30,052 nucleotides of DNA from Spirochaetia bacterium (lineage in GTDB: Bacteria; Spirochaetota; Spirochaetia; PWKH01): NCBI GenBank assembly GCA_021736505.1, contig JAIPFU010000008.1, positions 1-30,052 on the forward strand, in the 5' to 3' direction. Numbering within the stretch: the first letter of the stretch is position 1; the number at the start of each line of letters is the position of its first letter. Below, piece by piece: positions 6,773 to 13,424 of the stretch. A program made the translations under genes and the position numbers. Below the pieces are notes generated by a model. The model was not told the DNA's origin and searched no databases. It saw only the letters and a program-made list of their open reading frames with translations.

Positions 6773-9049
6773 TTGAGAAGACTAACAAGAGTATGTACCC
6801 AATTATTACTAACAGCGGCAGTTTTTTTTGTTCCTGCTGATGCTTACGCTGGCGATTCTGCTGATCAAAGCTTGCGGGAAGATAGAGCTGATCAGTCAGT
6901 GTGGGCCAGGAACGAACCTGTTCTTTACGGAGAAGAGGATTTTATCCGACGTATTCAGCAGCGGAGCGGACCGAATCGGGAGCCCTTCGGCCTGGTCCTC
7001 TCCGGCGGATCAGCCCGAGCGTTCGCCCACATCGGCGTACTCTTGTACTTGGAAGAGCAGAACATTGTGCCGGATTTTATTGTCTCCAACTCCATGGGGT
7101 CCATTGTCGGCCTTCTCTATGCCGCCGGGCTCTCTCCGCAGCAGATCCTCACCATTTTTCAGAACACCGAAGCATCGGAGCTTTTTTCCCTGAAAGCACC
7201 TGTAAATGGCGGACTTATTGATACCCGGAAGATGATGAATCTGCTGTACCGGTATATTGGGGAGCGCTCTCTGGAAGAACTGCCCATCCCTATCATGGTC
7301 ATCTGCGAAGACCTGATCAGCAAAAGAGAAATCCGGATCAGTGAGGGAGATCTTTACCAGGTGATGCAGGCGGCATATGCCCTGCCGGTCTATTTTGATC
7401 CCGTTGCTTACCGGGATCACCTGCTCATAGACGGAGGAATCAGCAATCTTGTTCCCGTGGAGGCTGCGGCTAAGTACACTGATTCAGTGATCGCTTCCAC
7501 AACCTTCTATCAAAACCCTGATATCGATCTTACTAACCCCTTGTCCATTCTAAATATTGCTCTGGATATCACAAAAAGCCGGAAAGGGATTGAAGAGATA
7601 GAAAACTACCTGCCCTATGTTATACGATGCAGGGTGGAGGAGTTCTCCTTTATGGAATTTGACCGCGTAGATGAAATCGTCCAAGCCGGCTATGATTCAG
7701 CGGCAGAGGCCTTCTGCAGAGAACCTTTTCAGCGGGCAGACGAAAGCCCTAAGACTCCCGAAGTGCCGGAATCACCCGAAGTACCGGAATCACCCGAAGT
7801 ACCGGAGCCACCCGAAGCGTCAGAATCACCCGAAGTACCGGAATCACCTGAAGTGCCGGAATCACCTGAAGTACCGGAATCACCTGAAGTGCCGGAATCA
7901 CCTGAAGTGCCGGAATCACCCGAAGTTGCAGTGGTTCCTCTCAAAGAATTCACGCTTCCCCAGGAATTTTCCTCGGCAGCAGAATTTCTTGAACCCATAC
8001 GTGAAGAACACCAGATACAGGTGGATAAGACGGTGAAGGAATTCAAAGCCTTCTCCTTTGTCCCTGCGGAATTCCCTTCCGTCAGGTATTTCCCCGGCCT
8101 GCGGAATTTTGTCTACCCCGGGGACCGCTTTCTTCTTACCGATGATATCATCCTCGGGGTGAAGGGTATCGCGGAGACGGGCATGTTCACTAGTGATGCT
8201 GTCCTTGGTACCGTTTTGGCTCCCTTCTCCAACGGCTTGCGGGCTGCATATCCAGGAATTTCAGTAGGTTTTGGTCTCTATCCCCTGCCAAGGCTGGAAT
8301 TGAGGGCAGACAGCCTGCTGCATGCCCGAGGATCGTTCCGGGAATTCTTTTCCGATGACCTGATGGAGACTGATGTGGACGTATATGCCTCTTTCCGCAT
8401 CACCGTAGTTCCCCTTATGACACATTCTCTCCGTATGGAGTTATATTCAGGGATTGAGTATCGCGGGATGCTTCCCGGCCTGGAGGAATTTGCCGATTTT
8501 TCTTCCGGGGAGACAGTCTGGACCTCCGATGCGATATTCATGCATGAAATACCGCAGCTTTCATGGCTCTCTGCAGATACAGCTCTTGGATATCAGCTTA
8601 TCGATTTCTCCAGTTCCGGGGTTTACGGCATACTTGAAACACAACTGCAGCCGTTTCCCTCTTGGACCATCAACAGCAGAAGTGGGGCTAAACTGAGTCC
8701 GACTGAAGGCGGAGTTCCCCCTTTCATGAGCAGAACACTGCATATTGATGCAGGAGATGAAGATATCACCAGCATGTTCTGGAATACCGGCATTGCGTCT
8801 TATACCTTCAGGGAGTTCCGCCCATCCTTCGGAGAGATACTTATCCTTCGGGATGTATCCCTGGGGGTGTACGCGGAAGCGGTCTACGGAGAGGGGACTC
8901 AATCTTGGGGAGTGGGACTTGAAGCGGGCTGCAATGTTTCATTCATCGGTTTGAGTTCCGCGGAAATTGATCTATTCGCAGGCTATGACCACGGCGGCCG
9001 TCCCGGAGCAGAACAGAAATTGACCTATAGCATCTTTCTTACCCTGTAA
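6773..9049 (+). CDS. Patatin-like phospholipase with outer-membrane C-terminal domain
   Basis: A 758-residue secreted patatin. The TTG start has GAGGA seven bases upstream and begins a Sec signal peptide (residues 1-26, ending AYA). The patatin domain (about 72-310) shows the oxyanion loop SGGSARA (77-83), the nucleophile Ser107 in SNSMG, where the first Gly of the usual GxSxG is Ser, and the catalytic Asp220 in IDGG. A Pro/Glu/Ser/Val repeat linker follows (about 327-385). The last 320 residues have alternating hydrophobic patterns typical of beta strands and look like an outer-membrane barrel. This layout resembles type Vd autotransporters such as PlpD and FplA, but the repeat linker sits near the place where a POTRA domain would be expected. 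It ends in Leu rather than the usual aromatic residue. Likely role: surface or secreted lipase A1-like activity. Its 3' end overlaps the opposite-strand hydrolase gene by 11 bases. Confidence 0.87.
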   Translation: MRRLTRVCTQLLLTAAVFFVPADAYAGDSADQSLREDRADQSVWARNEPVLYGEEDFIRRIQQRSGPNREPFGLVLSGGSARAFAHIGVLLYLEEQNIVPDFIVSNSMGSIVGLLYAAGLSPQQILTIFQNTEASELFSLKAPVNGGLIDTRKMMNLLYRYIGERSLEELPIPIMVICEDLISKREIRISEGDLYQVMQAAYALPVYFDPVAYRDHLLIDGGISNLVPVEAAAKYTDSVIASTTFYQNPDIDLTNPLSILNIALDITKSRKGIEEIENYLPYVIRCRVEEFSFMEFDRVDEIVQAGYDSAAEAFCREPFQRADESPKTPEVPESPEVPESPEVPEPPEASESPEVPESPEVPESPEVPESPEVPESPEVPESPEVAVVPLKEFTLPQEFSSAAEFLEPIREEHQIQVDKTVKEFKAFSFVPAEFPSVRYFPGLRNFVYPGDRFLLTDDIILGVKGIAETGMFTSDAVLGTVLAPFSNGLRAAYPGISVGFGLYPLPRLELRADSLLHARGSFREFFSDDLMETDVDVYASFRITVVPLMTHSLRMELYSGIEYRGMLPGLEEFADFSSGETVWTSDAIFMHEIPQLSWLSADTALGYQLIDFSSSGVYGILETQLQPFPSWTINSRSGAKLSPTEGGVPPFMSRTLHIDAGDEDITSMFWNTGIASYTFREFRPSFGEILILRDVSLGVYAEAVYGEGTQSWGVGLEAGCNVSFIGLSSAEIDLFAGYDHGGRPGAEQKLTYSIFLTL
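7766..7927 (+). repeat. 18-bp tandem repeat, nine units (PESPEV)
   Basis: Nine successive 18-bp units, consensus CCGGAATCACCTGAAGTA, encode PESPEV hexapeptides; units three and four are variants (PEPPEA, SESPEV). Copy-number changes keep the frame and would alter the length of the linker between the patatin domain and the C-terminal domain. Confidence 0.97.
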
Positions 9050-9938
9050 AATGCATGCGCTTCAGCCATTCGGTACAGCATTCTGACCATTCTGATGCTT
9101 CCAGCAGGCGGAAGCGCCGCTTCTTAGCTAAGCCCATTCCATGTGGTCCGTATTTATAGATATGGAGTTCATGCTCAATCCCGGCTTCTTTTAGGGCATC
9201 TGCGTAGGTGATGCTATGGGTACAGGGTACAAAAATATCCTTCTCCGTATGCCAGATGAAGGCTGGCGGTGTGCGATCCTCTTCGCTCCGACCGCTTCGG
9301 ATATGCTTGTAGGTAGCGGTCTTTTCCCGATCCTCCTGCGATGGATGTGGTCCCAGCAGCCCCTGACTGACCTGTTTCATGACATATGTCTCGTGGGAGG
9401 TATAGTTCACCGCATAAGCAAGTATCTGAATATCCGGACGAGAGCTAATTTGCCCCATTGGGCTGTAATTACCGGCAGTATCCTGCAGTCCCCCGGAATT
9501 AAAGTATACCGATGAGAGGGCTGCCAAATGACCTCCAGCGGAAAAGCCTAAAATCCCTATCCTCGATGGATCTATCCTGTAGGCATCAGCATGAAAACGG
9601 ATGCTGCGTATCGCCTGTTGGGCATCTTCCAGGGGTGCGGGAAAATAGTTGGGGATCAGTCGATAATGAAGGATGAAAACGTGTAGTCCTAGACTGAGGA
9701 GCCACTTAATGACCGGCTTAACTGTTTTTTCGAAACGGGCCAGATAGGCCCCGCCGGGTGCAATGATCATGCACCCGTGAATCCTGCCATCATTAATGAG
9801 ATAGGGGGTCATGGAAGCTTCTTGGCCCCAATTTCTCTTGGCAAAGCGGCGGGGCATACGATCGAGTTCCGAAATATCAGGCCTATTGCCTGGGTTTTGC
9901 GGTTCAGTATAAAAGGGGATTCGTTTTTTGTGCTTCAC
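9039..9938 (-). CDS. Alpha/beta hydrolase, acetyl-esterase/dienelactone-hydrolase-like
   Basis: A 299-residue cytoplasmic serine hydrolase without a signal peptide. The visible fold markers are an APGGAY oxyanion segment (60-65), the nucleophile elbow GFSAGG with Ser133, an Asp in TEKDIFVP, and a His in GPHGMGLA. This triad and spacing fit the Aes/BD-FAE group of carbohydrate esterases, for instance xylan or acetyl esterases; the substrate is unknown. The start is a GTG at 9938 with GAGGT three to four bases before it. The stop lies inside the end of the convergent patatin gene (11-base antisense overlap), so there is no room for an intergenic terminator. Confidence 0.88.
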   Translation of the reverse strand: MKHKKRIPFYTEPQNPGNRPDISELDRMPRRFAKRNWGQEASMTPYLINDGRIHGCMIIAPGGAYLARFEKTVKPVIKWLLSLGLHVFILHYRLIPNYFPAPLEDAQQAIRSIRFHADAYRIDPSRIGILGFSAGGHLAALSSVYFNSGGLQDTAGNYSPMGQISSRPDIQILAYAVNYTSHETYVMKQVSQGLLGPHPSQEDREKTATYKHIRSGRSEEDRTPPAFIWHTEKDIFVPCTHSITYADALKEAGIEHELHIYKYGPHGMGLAKKRRFRLLEASEWSECCTEWLKRMHFTG

Positions 9939-9969
9939 GGTACCTCACTTGTACGATTTCCCAAATACG

Positions 9970-10119
9970 GTGGCACAAAGCTTTATGATAAGTTGATAAG
10001 CTGCTAACTCTGCTGCCGCTGACTACTAAAAAAGCTCCAAAGGCTGTTTGTACCCGAAAAAGCTGTTATTGCTTCCAGGTTCGTCGCAGCAAGAAGACCA
10101 TCGCAAAGCTTTGTGCCAC
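9970..10119. repeat. 150-bp element bounded by perfect 15-bp inverted repeats
   Basis: GTGGCACAAAGCTTT at 9970-9984 is exactly matched by its reverse complement at 10105-10119. The interior (about 120 bases) has no convincing gene. No target-site duplication is visible at the edges. It could be a miniature inverted-repeat element, a decayed insertion, or a regulatory structure between the hydrolase and LuxR genes. A related sequence occurs again at 15745-15768. Confidence 0.6.
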
Positions 10120-10163
10120 TCTTTGAAGGATACACCATCTTGTTCATAAATTCAAAGACATAG

Positions 10164-10192
10164 TTAAAAACTTTCTTAGCCTGTGTTATAAT
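10164..10192 (+). promoter_or_regulatory. Promoter of the LuxR-type regulator gene
   Basis: TTAAAA (10164-10169), a 17-base spacer and a perfect TATAAT (10187-10192) preceded by TG in the extended -10 position. It lies 33 bases before the ATG at 10226. This is the best sigma-70-type promoter in the window. Confidence 0.7.
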
Positions 10193-10225
10193 AAAGTGAA
10201 AAAAAGGTAACAAAAGGAAGCTGCA

Positions 10226-11161
10226 ATGCATGATACGGCTGTAAACCAGAATAAAGAACTGAGGGATCATCCCCAAAAAGCTGATTCAGAATATGCCAAT
10301 GATGCGGTGCTTGCGGATTTTTCCAAGAAGCTCCAGGCTTTTCACGCAAACGCAAACGCAAACGCAAACGCTGATGCTGATGCTTTGGAGCAGGAAACGA
10401 GGGAAATGCATATCTCCCATGCGGAAGTGATGGATTGTATTGAGTGTTCATCGGTCTACATATTTGATTTTGCCCACATGCAGTACTGCTATACATCCAA
10501 AGAGTTCGGAAAACTGATCGGCTGCGGAAGCAGAAAGGAAAACAGCTCTGCGGATGTGAATAGGGAGAACACGGCGGCAGCTCCGCATAGCCCAGATCCT
10601 TCCGGAATTCAGGAAATGATTCCCATCTGCGATAAGAATTTCTTCAGAAGGGTGCATCCAGATGATATGCAGGCCATCTGCAGCACCATCCTTTCAAGTA
10701 TGGAATATCTCCATACCCTGCCTGAGGATCAGCGGGAGGAGTACAAACTCTGTTATGATTTTCGCATTTTGGATGCCAAGGGAAAATATGTCCGTATCCT
10801 TCAGCAGTTTGTACCCCTGGAAATGGACAAAGAGGGGGAACTGCGGCTTGTCTTGATGGTAAATGATCTCTCCCCGCTGATAGACCCCATGAAGCCCTTG
10901 AGACGATATCTCGAAAATACCCAGACCGGTGAGATGGTTCTCTTTCCCAGAACCGACGCCCGTTTGCGGCCTCCCCTGACCACCTCGGAATTGGAAGTTC
11001 TGAGCCTGATTGCCCAAGGCTATTCAGGCAGCACCATTGCTGATATCCTGCATATTGGCGTATGCACAGTAAACAAACGAAGACAGAAAAAACTTTTGCT
11101 GATGCATACGCATGACGGTTTGAGTACTGCCCGTTACGGTGCGCAGTACAACCTTACGTAA
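10226..11161 (+). CDS. PAS-like sensor with C-terminal LuxR-type DNA-binding domain
   Basis: A 311-residue soluble regulator. The last 65 residues contain a GerE/LuxR helix-turn-helix: LTTSELEVLSLIAQGYSGSTIADIL, then HIGVCTVNKRRQKKLL. The middle part (about 70-220) looks like a PAS sensor domain, with SVYIFDFAHMQYCYTSKEFGKLIG, FFRRVHPDDMQAI and a strand-rich end before the linker. The first 60 residues are polar and include a NANANANADADA stretch from a 6-bp repeat. The ATG is preceded by AAGGAAG and by the promoter at 10164-10192. No response-regulator receiver domain is present, so it may sense its ligand directly. Its target genes are unknown. The Nudix gene follows 64 bases downstream on the same strand. 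Confidence 0.8.
   Translation: MHDTAVNQNKELRDHPQKADSEYANDAVLADFSKKLQAFHANANANANADADALEQETREMHISHAEVMDCIECSSVYIFDFAHMQYCYTSKEFGKLIGCGSRKENSSADVNRENTAAAPHSPDPSGIQEMIPICDKNFFRRVHPDDMQAICSTILSSMEYLHTLPEDQREEYKLCYDFRILDAKGKYVRILQQFVPLEMDKEGELRLVLMVNDLSPLIDPMKPLRRYLENTQTGEMVLFPRTDARLRPPLTTSELEVLSLIAQGYSGSTIADILHIGVCTVNKRRQKKLLLMHTHDGLSTARYGAQYNLT
10344..10384 (+). repeat. 6-bp tandem repeats in the regulator gene
   Basis: Four ACGCAA units (10344-10367) run into GCTGAT repeats (10370-10384). In frame these encode alternating Ala-Asn then Ala-Asp residues in the N-terminal linker. Slippage by one unit adds or removes two residues. Confidence 0.95.
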
Positions 11162-11225
11162 ACATGCTTTCCCCGCCGGCAGCTCTTCTGAGACGGAGAA
11201 AGATCCGGCAGAAAAAGGAATACCT

Positions 11226-11843
11226 ATGGATCGAGCAGAAAACGCAAAAAACTACCCCCACAGAATAATGAAATTCTGCCCGCGTTGCGGAAGCAGCGGA
11301 TTTCGCCCTCGGGAAGATGAAGAAGCTGTGGATGAATTCATTCCCTCAAAGAGTCTTGTCTGTCCGAGCTGCGGCTTTCAGTTTTTTATAAATCAGGGTG
11401 CCAGCACAGCTGCAGTTATTGTGAATGACCATAACGAGATGCTTTTGATACGAAGAAATCGCAATCCCCACAAGGGAATGCTGGATCTGCCCGGAGGCTT
11501 TGTCGATCCGGGCGAAACTGCCGAAGATGCTGTGAGAAGAGAAATATACGAAGAGTGCAATCTGCAGGTATCTCAAATAAGACCCTATAAAAAGACCTAC
11601 TGCAATGAATATTTTTATGGCGGCATAATTTATTTTACCCTGGATATTCTCTATCTCTGTGAAGCAGTGGGTTGGGATAAGCTCAAGGCTAATGATTGGG
11701 AAGAGGGCGAACCCCTCTGCATTCCCCTGGAGGAGATTCGCATCGAGGATATAGGTTTAGCTTCTATAAAGAGGATGGTGCAGGATGTTCTAGAGGATCA
11801 GGATGTTCTAGCGGATATGGGAATCCAAGAAGGCGAAAAATAA
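11226..11843 (+). CDS. Nudix hydrolase with N-terminal zinc ribbon
   Basis: A 205-residue protein. Start ATG 11226 is chosen because AAAGGA lies about 6 bases upstream; an earlier start at 11139 would overlap the regulator gene and lacks a site. Residues 18-49 form a zinc ribbon with CPRCG and CPSCG (Cys18, 21, 46, 49), as seen in the NudC-related branch. The Nudix box is at 91-113, GFVDPGETAEDAVRREIYEE then CNL, with the catalytic REUxEE glutamates present; the usual Gly before the last position is Asn. Such proteins hydrolyse nucleoside diphosphate-linked compounds; the substrate cannot be told. The likely cofactor is Mg2+. It shares the strand with the LuxR-type regulator upstream and may be read from the same promoter. 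Confidence 0.88.
   Translation: MDRAENAKNYPHRIMKFCPRCGSSGFRPREDEEAVDEFIPSKSLVCPSCGFQFFINQGASTAAVIVNDHNEMLLIRRNRNPHKGMLDLPGGFVDPGETAEDAVRREIYEECNLQVSQIRPYKKTYCNEYFYGGIIYFTLDILYLCEAVGWDKLKANDWEEGEPLCIPLEEIRIEDIGLASIKRMVQDVLEDQDVLADMGIQEGEK
11781..11816 (+). repeat. 18-bp tandem duplication at the 3' end of the Nudix gene
   Basis: CAGGATGTTCTAGAGGAT is followed at once by a copy differing in one base (GCGGAT at the end), giving QDVLED/QDVLAD in the protein tail. Confidence 0.9.
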
Positions 11844-11918
11844 AAATCTAACGCTTCAGCATCAGCAGAAACTGAATAAAAAAATTGAGTGAAAAACGTA
11901 TCTCTCCCTTACGTGGAT

Positions 11919-11974
11919 ATCAGCAAGTTTAAATTCTGCTGATTAGCGTCTGGAGCTGAAGTTGGAGCTGAAGC
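11919..11974. other. Stem-loop plus 12-bp direct duplication between Nudix and RRM genes
   Basis: ATCAGCA (11919-11925) pairs with TGCTGAT (11937-11943) around an 11-base AT-rich loop. Just after it, TGGAGCTGAAG recurs at 11951 and 11963. The two flanking genes converge here, so the stem could end transcription, but no U-tract follows on either strand. Confidence 0.4.
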
Positions 11975-12009
11975 TGCAATTTCTGTGAGCAGTGTGAACC
12001 TTACAGTTC

Positions 12010-12261
12010 TTAAGATCTGCGGCGTTCTCGTGCTTCGTTGACCCTCAAGGGGCGATTCATAAACTCTTTTCCGTTCAAAGAGAAGATTGCTGCCTGGGCG
12101 GCATCATCATCCGGCATATCCACAAATCCAAAACCCTTTGACCGCTGAGTTTCCCGGTCAGTGATAACCCGGGCGGATGCGACTTCGCCGTACTGGCTGA
12201 AGAGCTCCTCCAAGTCTTTCTGCTGGGTTTCATAATTCAGATTGCCTACATAGATATTCAT
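12010..12261 (-). CDS. Single-RRM RNA-binding protein
   Basis: An 83-residue protein that is one RNA recognition motif and little more. RNP2 is IYVGNL (3-8) and RNP1 is KGFGFVDM (41-48), with the beta-alpha-beta layout between and a short basic RERRRS tail. Such small RRM proteins occur in cyanobacteria, spirochaetes and other bacteria, and in some cases respond to cold; the RNA targets here are unknown. The start is set at ATG 12261, with GGAG nine bases upstream. A longer frame reaching 12306 would add a hydrophobic segment not seen in this family. It stands alone between convergent and distant neighbours, so it is probably transcribed by itself. Confidence 0.92.
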   Translation of the reverse strand: MNIYVGNLNYETQQKDLEELFSQYGEVASARVITDRETQRSKGFGFVDMPDDDAAQAAIFSLNGKEFMNRPLRVNEARERRRS

Positions 12262-12400
12262 AAAAAAATTCTCCAAAAAAATAAATTCCAGAGAAGTCGC
12301 GATCATGAGTCATACTGATTTTCGGGAAAACCGATTAGACTGAGACCCTCCTCCCTGATACGTATAAATTTAATATACTTTATCCCATAGTGCAAGCTTT

Positions 12401-12442
12401 AAAATATCTAAAAGGGCTATATTGCAGAAACACAGCCCCTTT
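12401..12442 (-). terminator. Probable rho-independent terminator downstream of the 255-residue gene
   Basis: Read on the minus strand, AAAGGGGCT pairs with AGCCCTTT (one bulged base) over a loop of about 15 bases, followed by TTTTAGATATTTT. It lies about 110 bases after the 255-residue gene stop and would end the pyrophosphatase transcript. Confidence 0.5.
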
Positions 12443-12457
12443 AGCCTATATGGAACG

Positions 12458-12538
12458 CTGCTCCCGGCGAAATCGCCGAAAACAGGCGATGCCGATAAGC
12501 ACCTAAGCCCATCATGCGGGTGAATTGCCGGGGAGCAG
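12458..12538. other. 81-nt highly structured element
   Basis: CTGCTCCCGGC (12458-12468) pairs with GCCGGGGAGCAG (12527-12538) with one bulged base. Inside are a perfect CGGCGA/TCGCCG hairpin and, in alternative pairing, a TCGCC/GGCGA hairpin (12473-12490). The CCC and GGG runs at 12508-12520 could form a further short stem. It sits between the 255-residue gene and its terminator. It does not match any riboswitch consensus I know. It could be an RNA processing or stability structure, or a REP-like mobile palindrome. Confidence 0.5.
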
Positions 12539-12552
12539 AAATAAGGCAATTA

Positions 12553-13320
12553 TTAGAAAATGAGAGCGGACTTGCCCCATTCGTAATACTCTTTCCGCAG
12601 CGTCTCCTTCGATGGCATAGGGTATGCACAGACCCCGCTGCTGTTGGCCGCATAAATACCAGATTCTATAATCTGATAACTGAAGGTATTTTCGAAGGAC
12701 CGATCAACGGTTTTCGTCTTTTTCCCTCTTCCTGCCTGAAGGTCAGCTATGCACTGCTTGAGATGTTCAGTGTTACGGTCGTACATATGTCCCACGTTGC
12801 CGGTATTCTCAATATCTTCAAGGTCGATGACTTTAACATCAGCAAAAACCAGTGCCGGAACGGTTACTTTGTCCGTTGAGTCCACCATATACGAGCCGAA
12901 ATAGTTTGGTTTCAGACTGCTTACAACGAGTGGAGTTACTGGGCAGAGTTCCTTGTAGAGGGCATATCCTCGCCAGTCAGCTTGATCCTTGTATTCTGTC
13001 TTGTCGATTTTAAGACTTCTTCCATCCTTTGTGACGAGATAGAGAGATTTCATGTTCTCCAATGGAGTATGCTCCAGCACCCGGTAGATAGAGAGATAGA
13101 GGGAGTGCTTAGGGCGACCATCGGAGTGAGGCTTGCACTGTTTTTCAGCAAAGGACCAGTCAAAATAGTCGCCGAAGCCTCCTTCAACTTCAATAAACAT
13201 GAGCTGTTCCGCATTTCCTTTTTCGGAGCCCGTGGCCATGTATATGCCGAATTCTTCCGGTGCCAGCTGAGAGGCCACCAAAGCTTCAACCGGTGAAATT
13301 GTTAAATAGTAATAGATCAT
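12553..13320 (-). CDS. Unknown protein with two homologous halves, downstream of the pyrophosphatase
   Basis: I do not recognise a named family for this 255-residue soluble protein. It appears internally duplicated: residues 9-46 (SPVEALVASQLAPEEFGIYM then LMFIEV) resemble 129-165 (TPLVVSSLKPNYFGSYM then ALVFADV), sharing V.S.L.P..FG.YM and a following hydrophobic strand. There are no signal peptide or membrane segments. The ATG at 13320 has a GGAGG five bases upstream, and a strong stem-loop lies just before that. It is 104 bases downstream of the membrane pyrophosphatase gene on the same strand and ends in a structured region with a terminator, so the two may be co-transcribed. It may have a pyrophosphate- or ion-related partner role, but this is inferred from position only. 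Confidence 0.75.
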   Translation of the reverse strand: MIYYYLTISPVEALVASQLAPEEFGIYMATGSEKGNAEQLMFIEVEGGFGDYFDWSFAEKQCKPHSDGRPKHSLYLSIYRVLEHTPLENMKSLYLVTKDGRSLKIDKTEYKDQADWRGYALYKELCPVTPLVVSSLKPNYFGSYMVDSTDKVTVPALVFADVKVIDLEDIENTGNVGHMYDRNTEHLKQCIADLQAGRGKKTKTVDRSFENTFSYQIIESGIYAANSSGVCAYPMPSKETLRKEYYEWGKSALIF

Positions 13321-13342
13321 AGAACCTCCATGATATTTCAGA

Positions 13343-13370
13343 GGGGATAGAGGCTCTTCCTCGTATCCCC
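13343..13370 (-). promoter_or_regulatory. Stem-loop in the leader of the 255-residue gene
   Basis: GGGGATAGAGG and CCTCGTATCCCC form a long stem with one bulged base and a five-base loop, ending about 13 bases before the ribosome site. It lacks a U-tract on both strands, so it is more likely an mRNA end-protecting or translation-tuning structure than a terminator. Confidence 0.5.
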
Positions 13371-13424
13371 ATGTTCAGTATATATGTTCTTTTCCGCTGC
13401 TTGTAGCTTTTTTTTCACTTTTTT

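Noticed and set aside
7729..8046. Minus-strand frame rich in Gly-Thr-Ser-Gly-Asp repeats
   Set aside because: It is the antisense shadow of the PESPEV repeat in the patatin gene; the repeat keeps several frames open by chance.
9939..10225. Full insertion sequence
   Set aside because: Inverted repeats are present but the interior is too short for a transposase and no target-site duplication is seen; kept only as a possible miniature element.
10176..10496. Minus-strand frame with alternating Arg-Leu residues
   Set aside because: Antisense of the Ala-Asn repeat in the LuxR-type gene, with no ribosome site and no protein-like composition.
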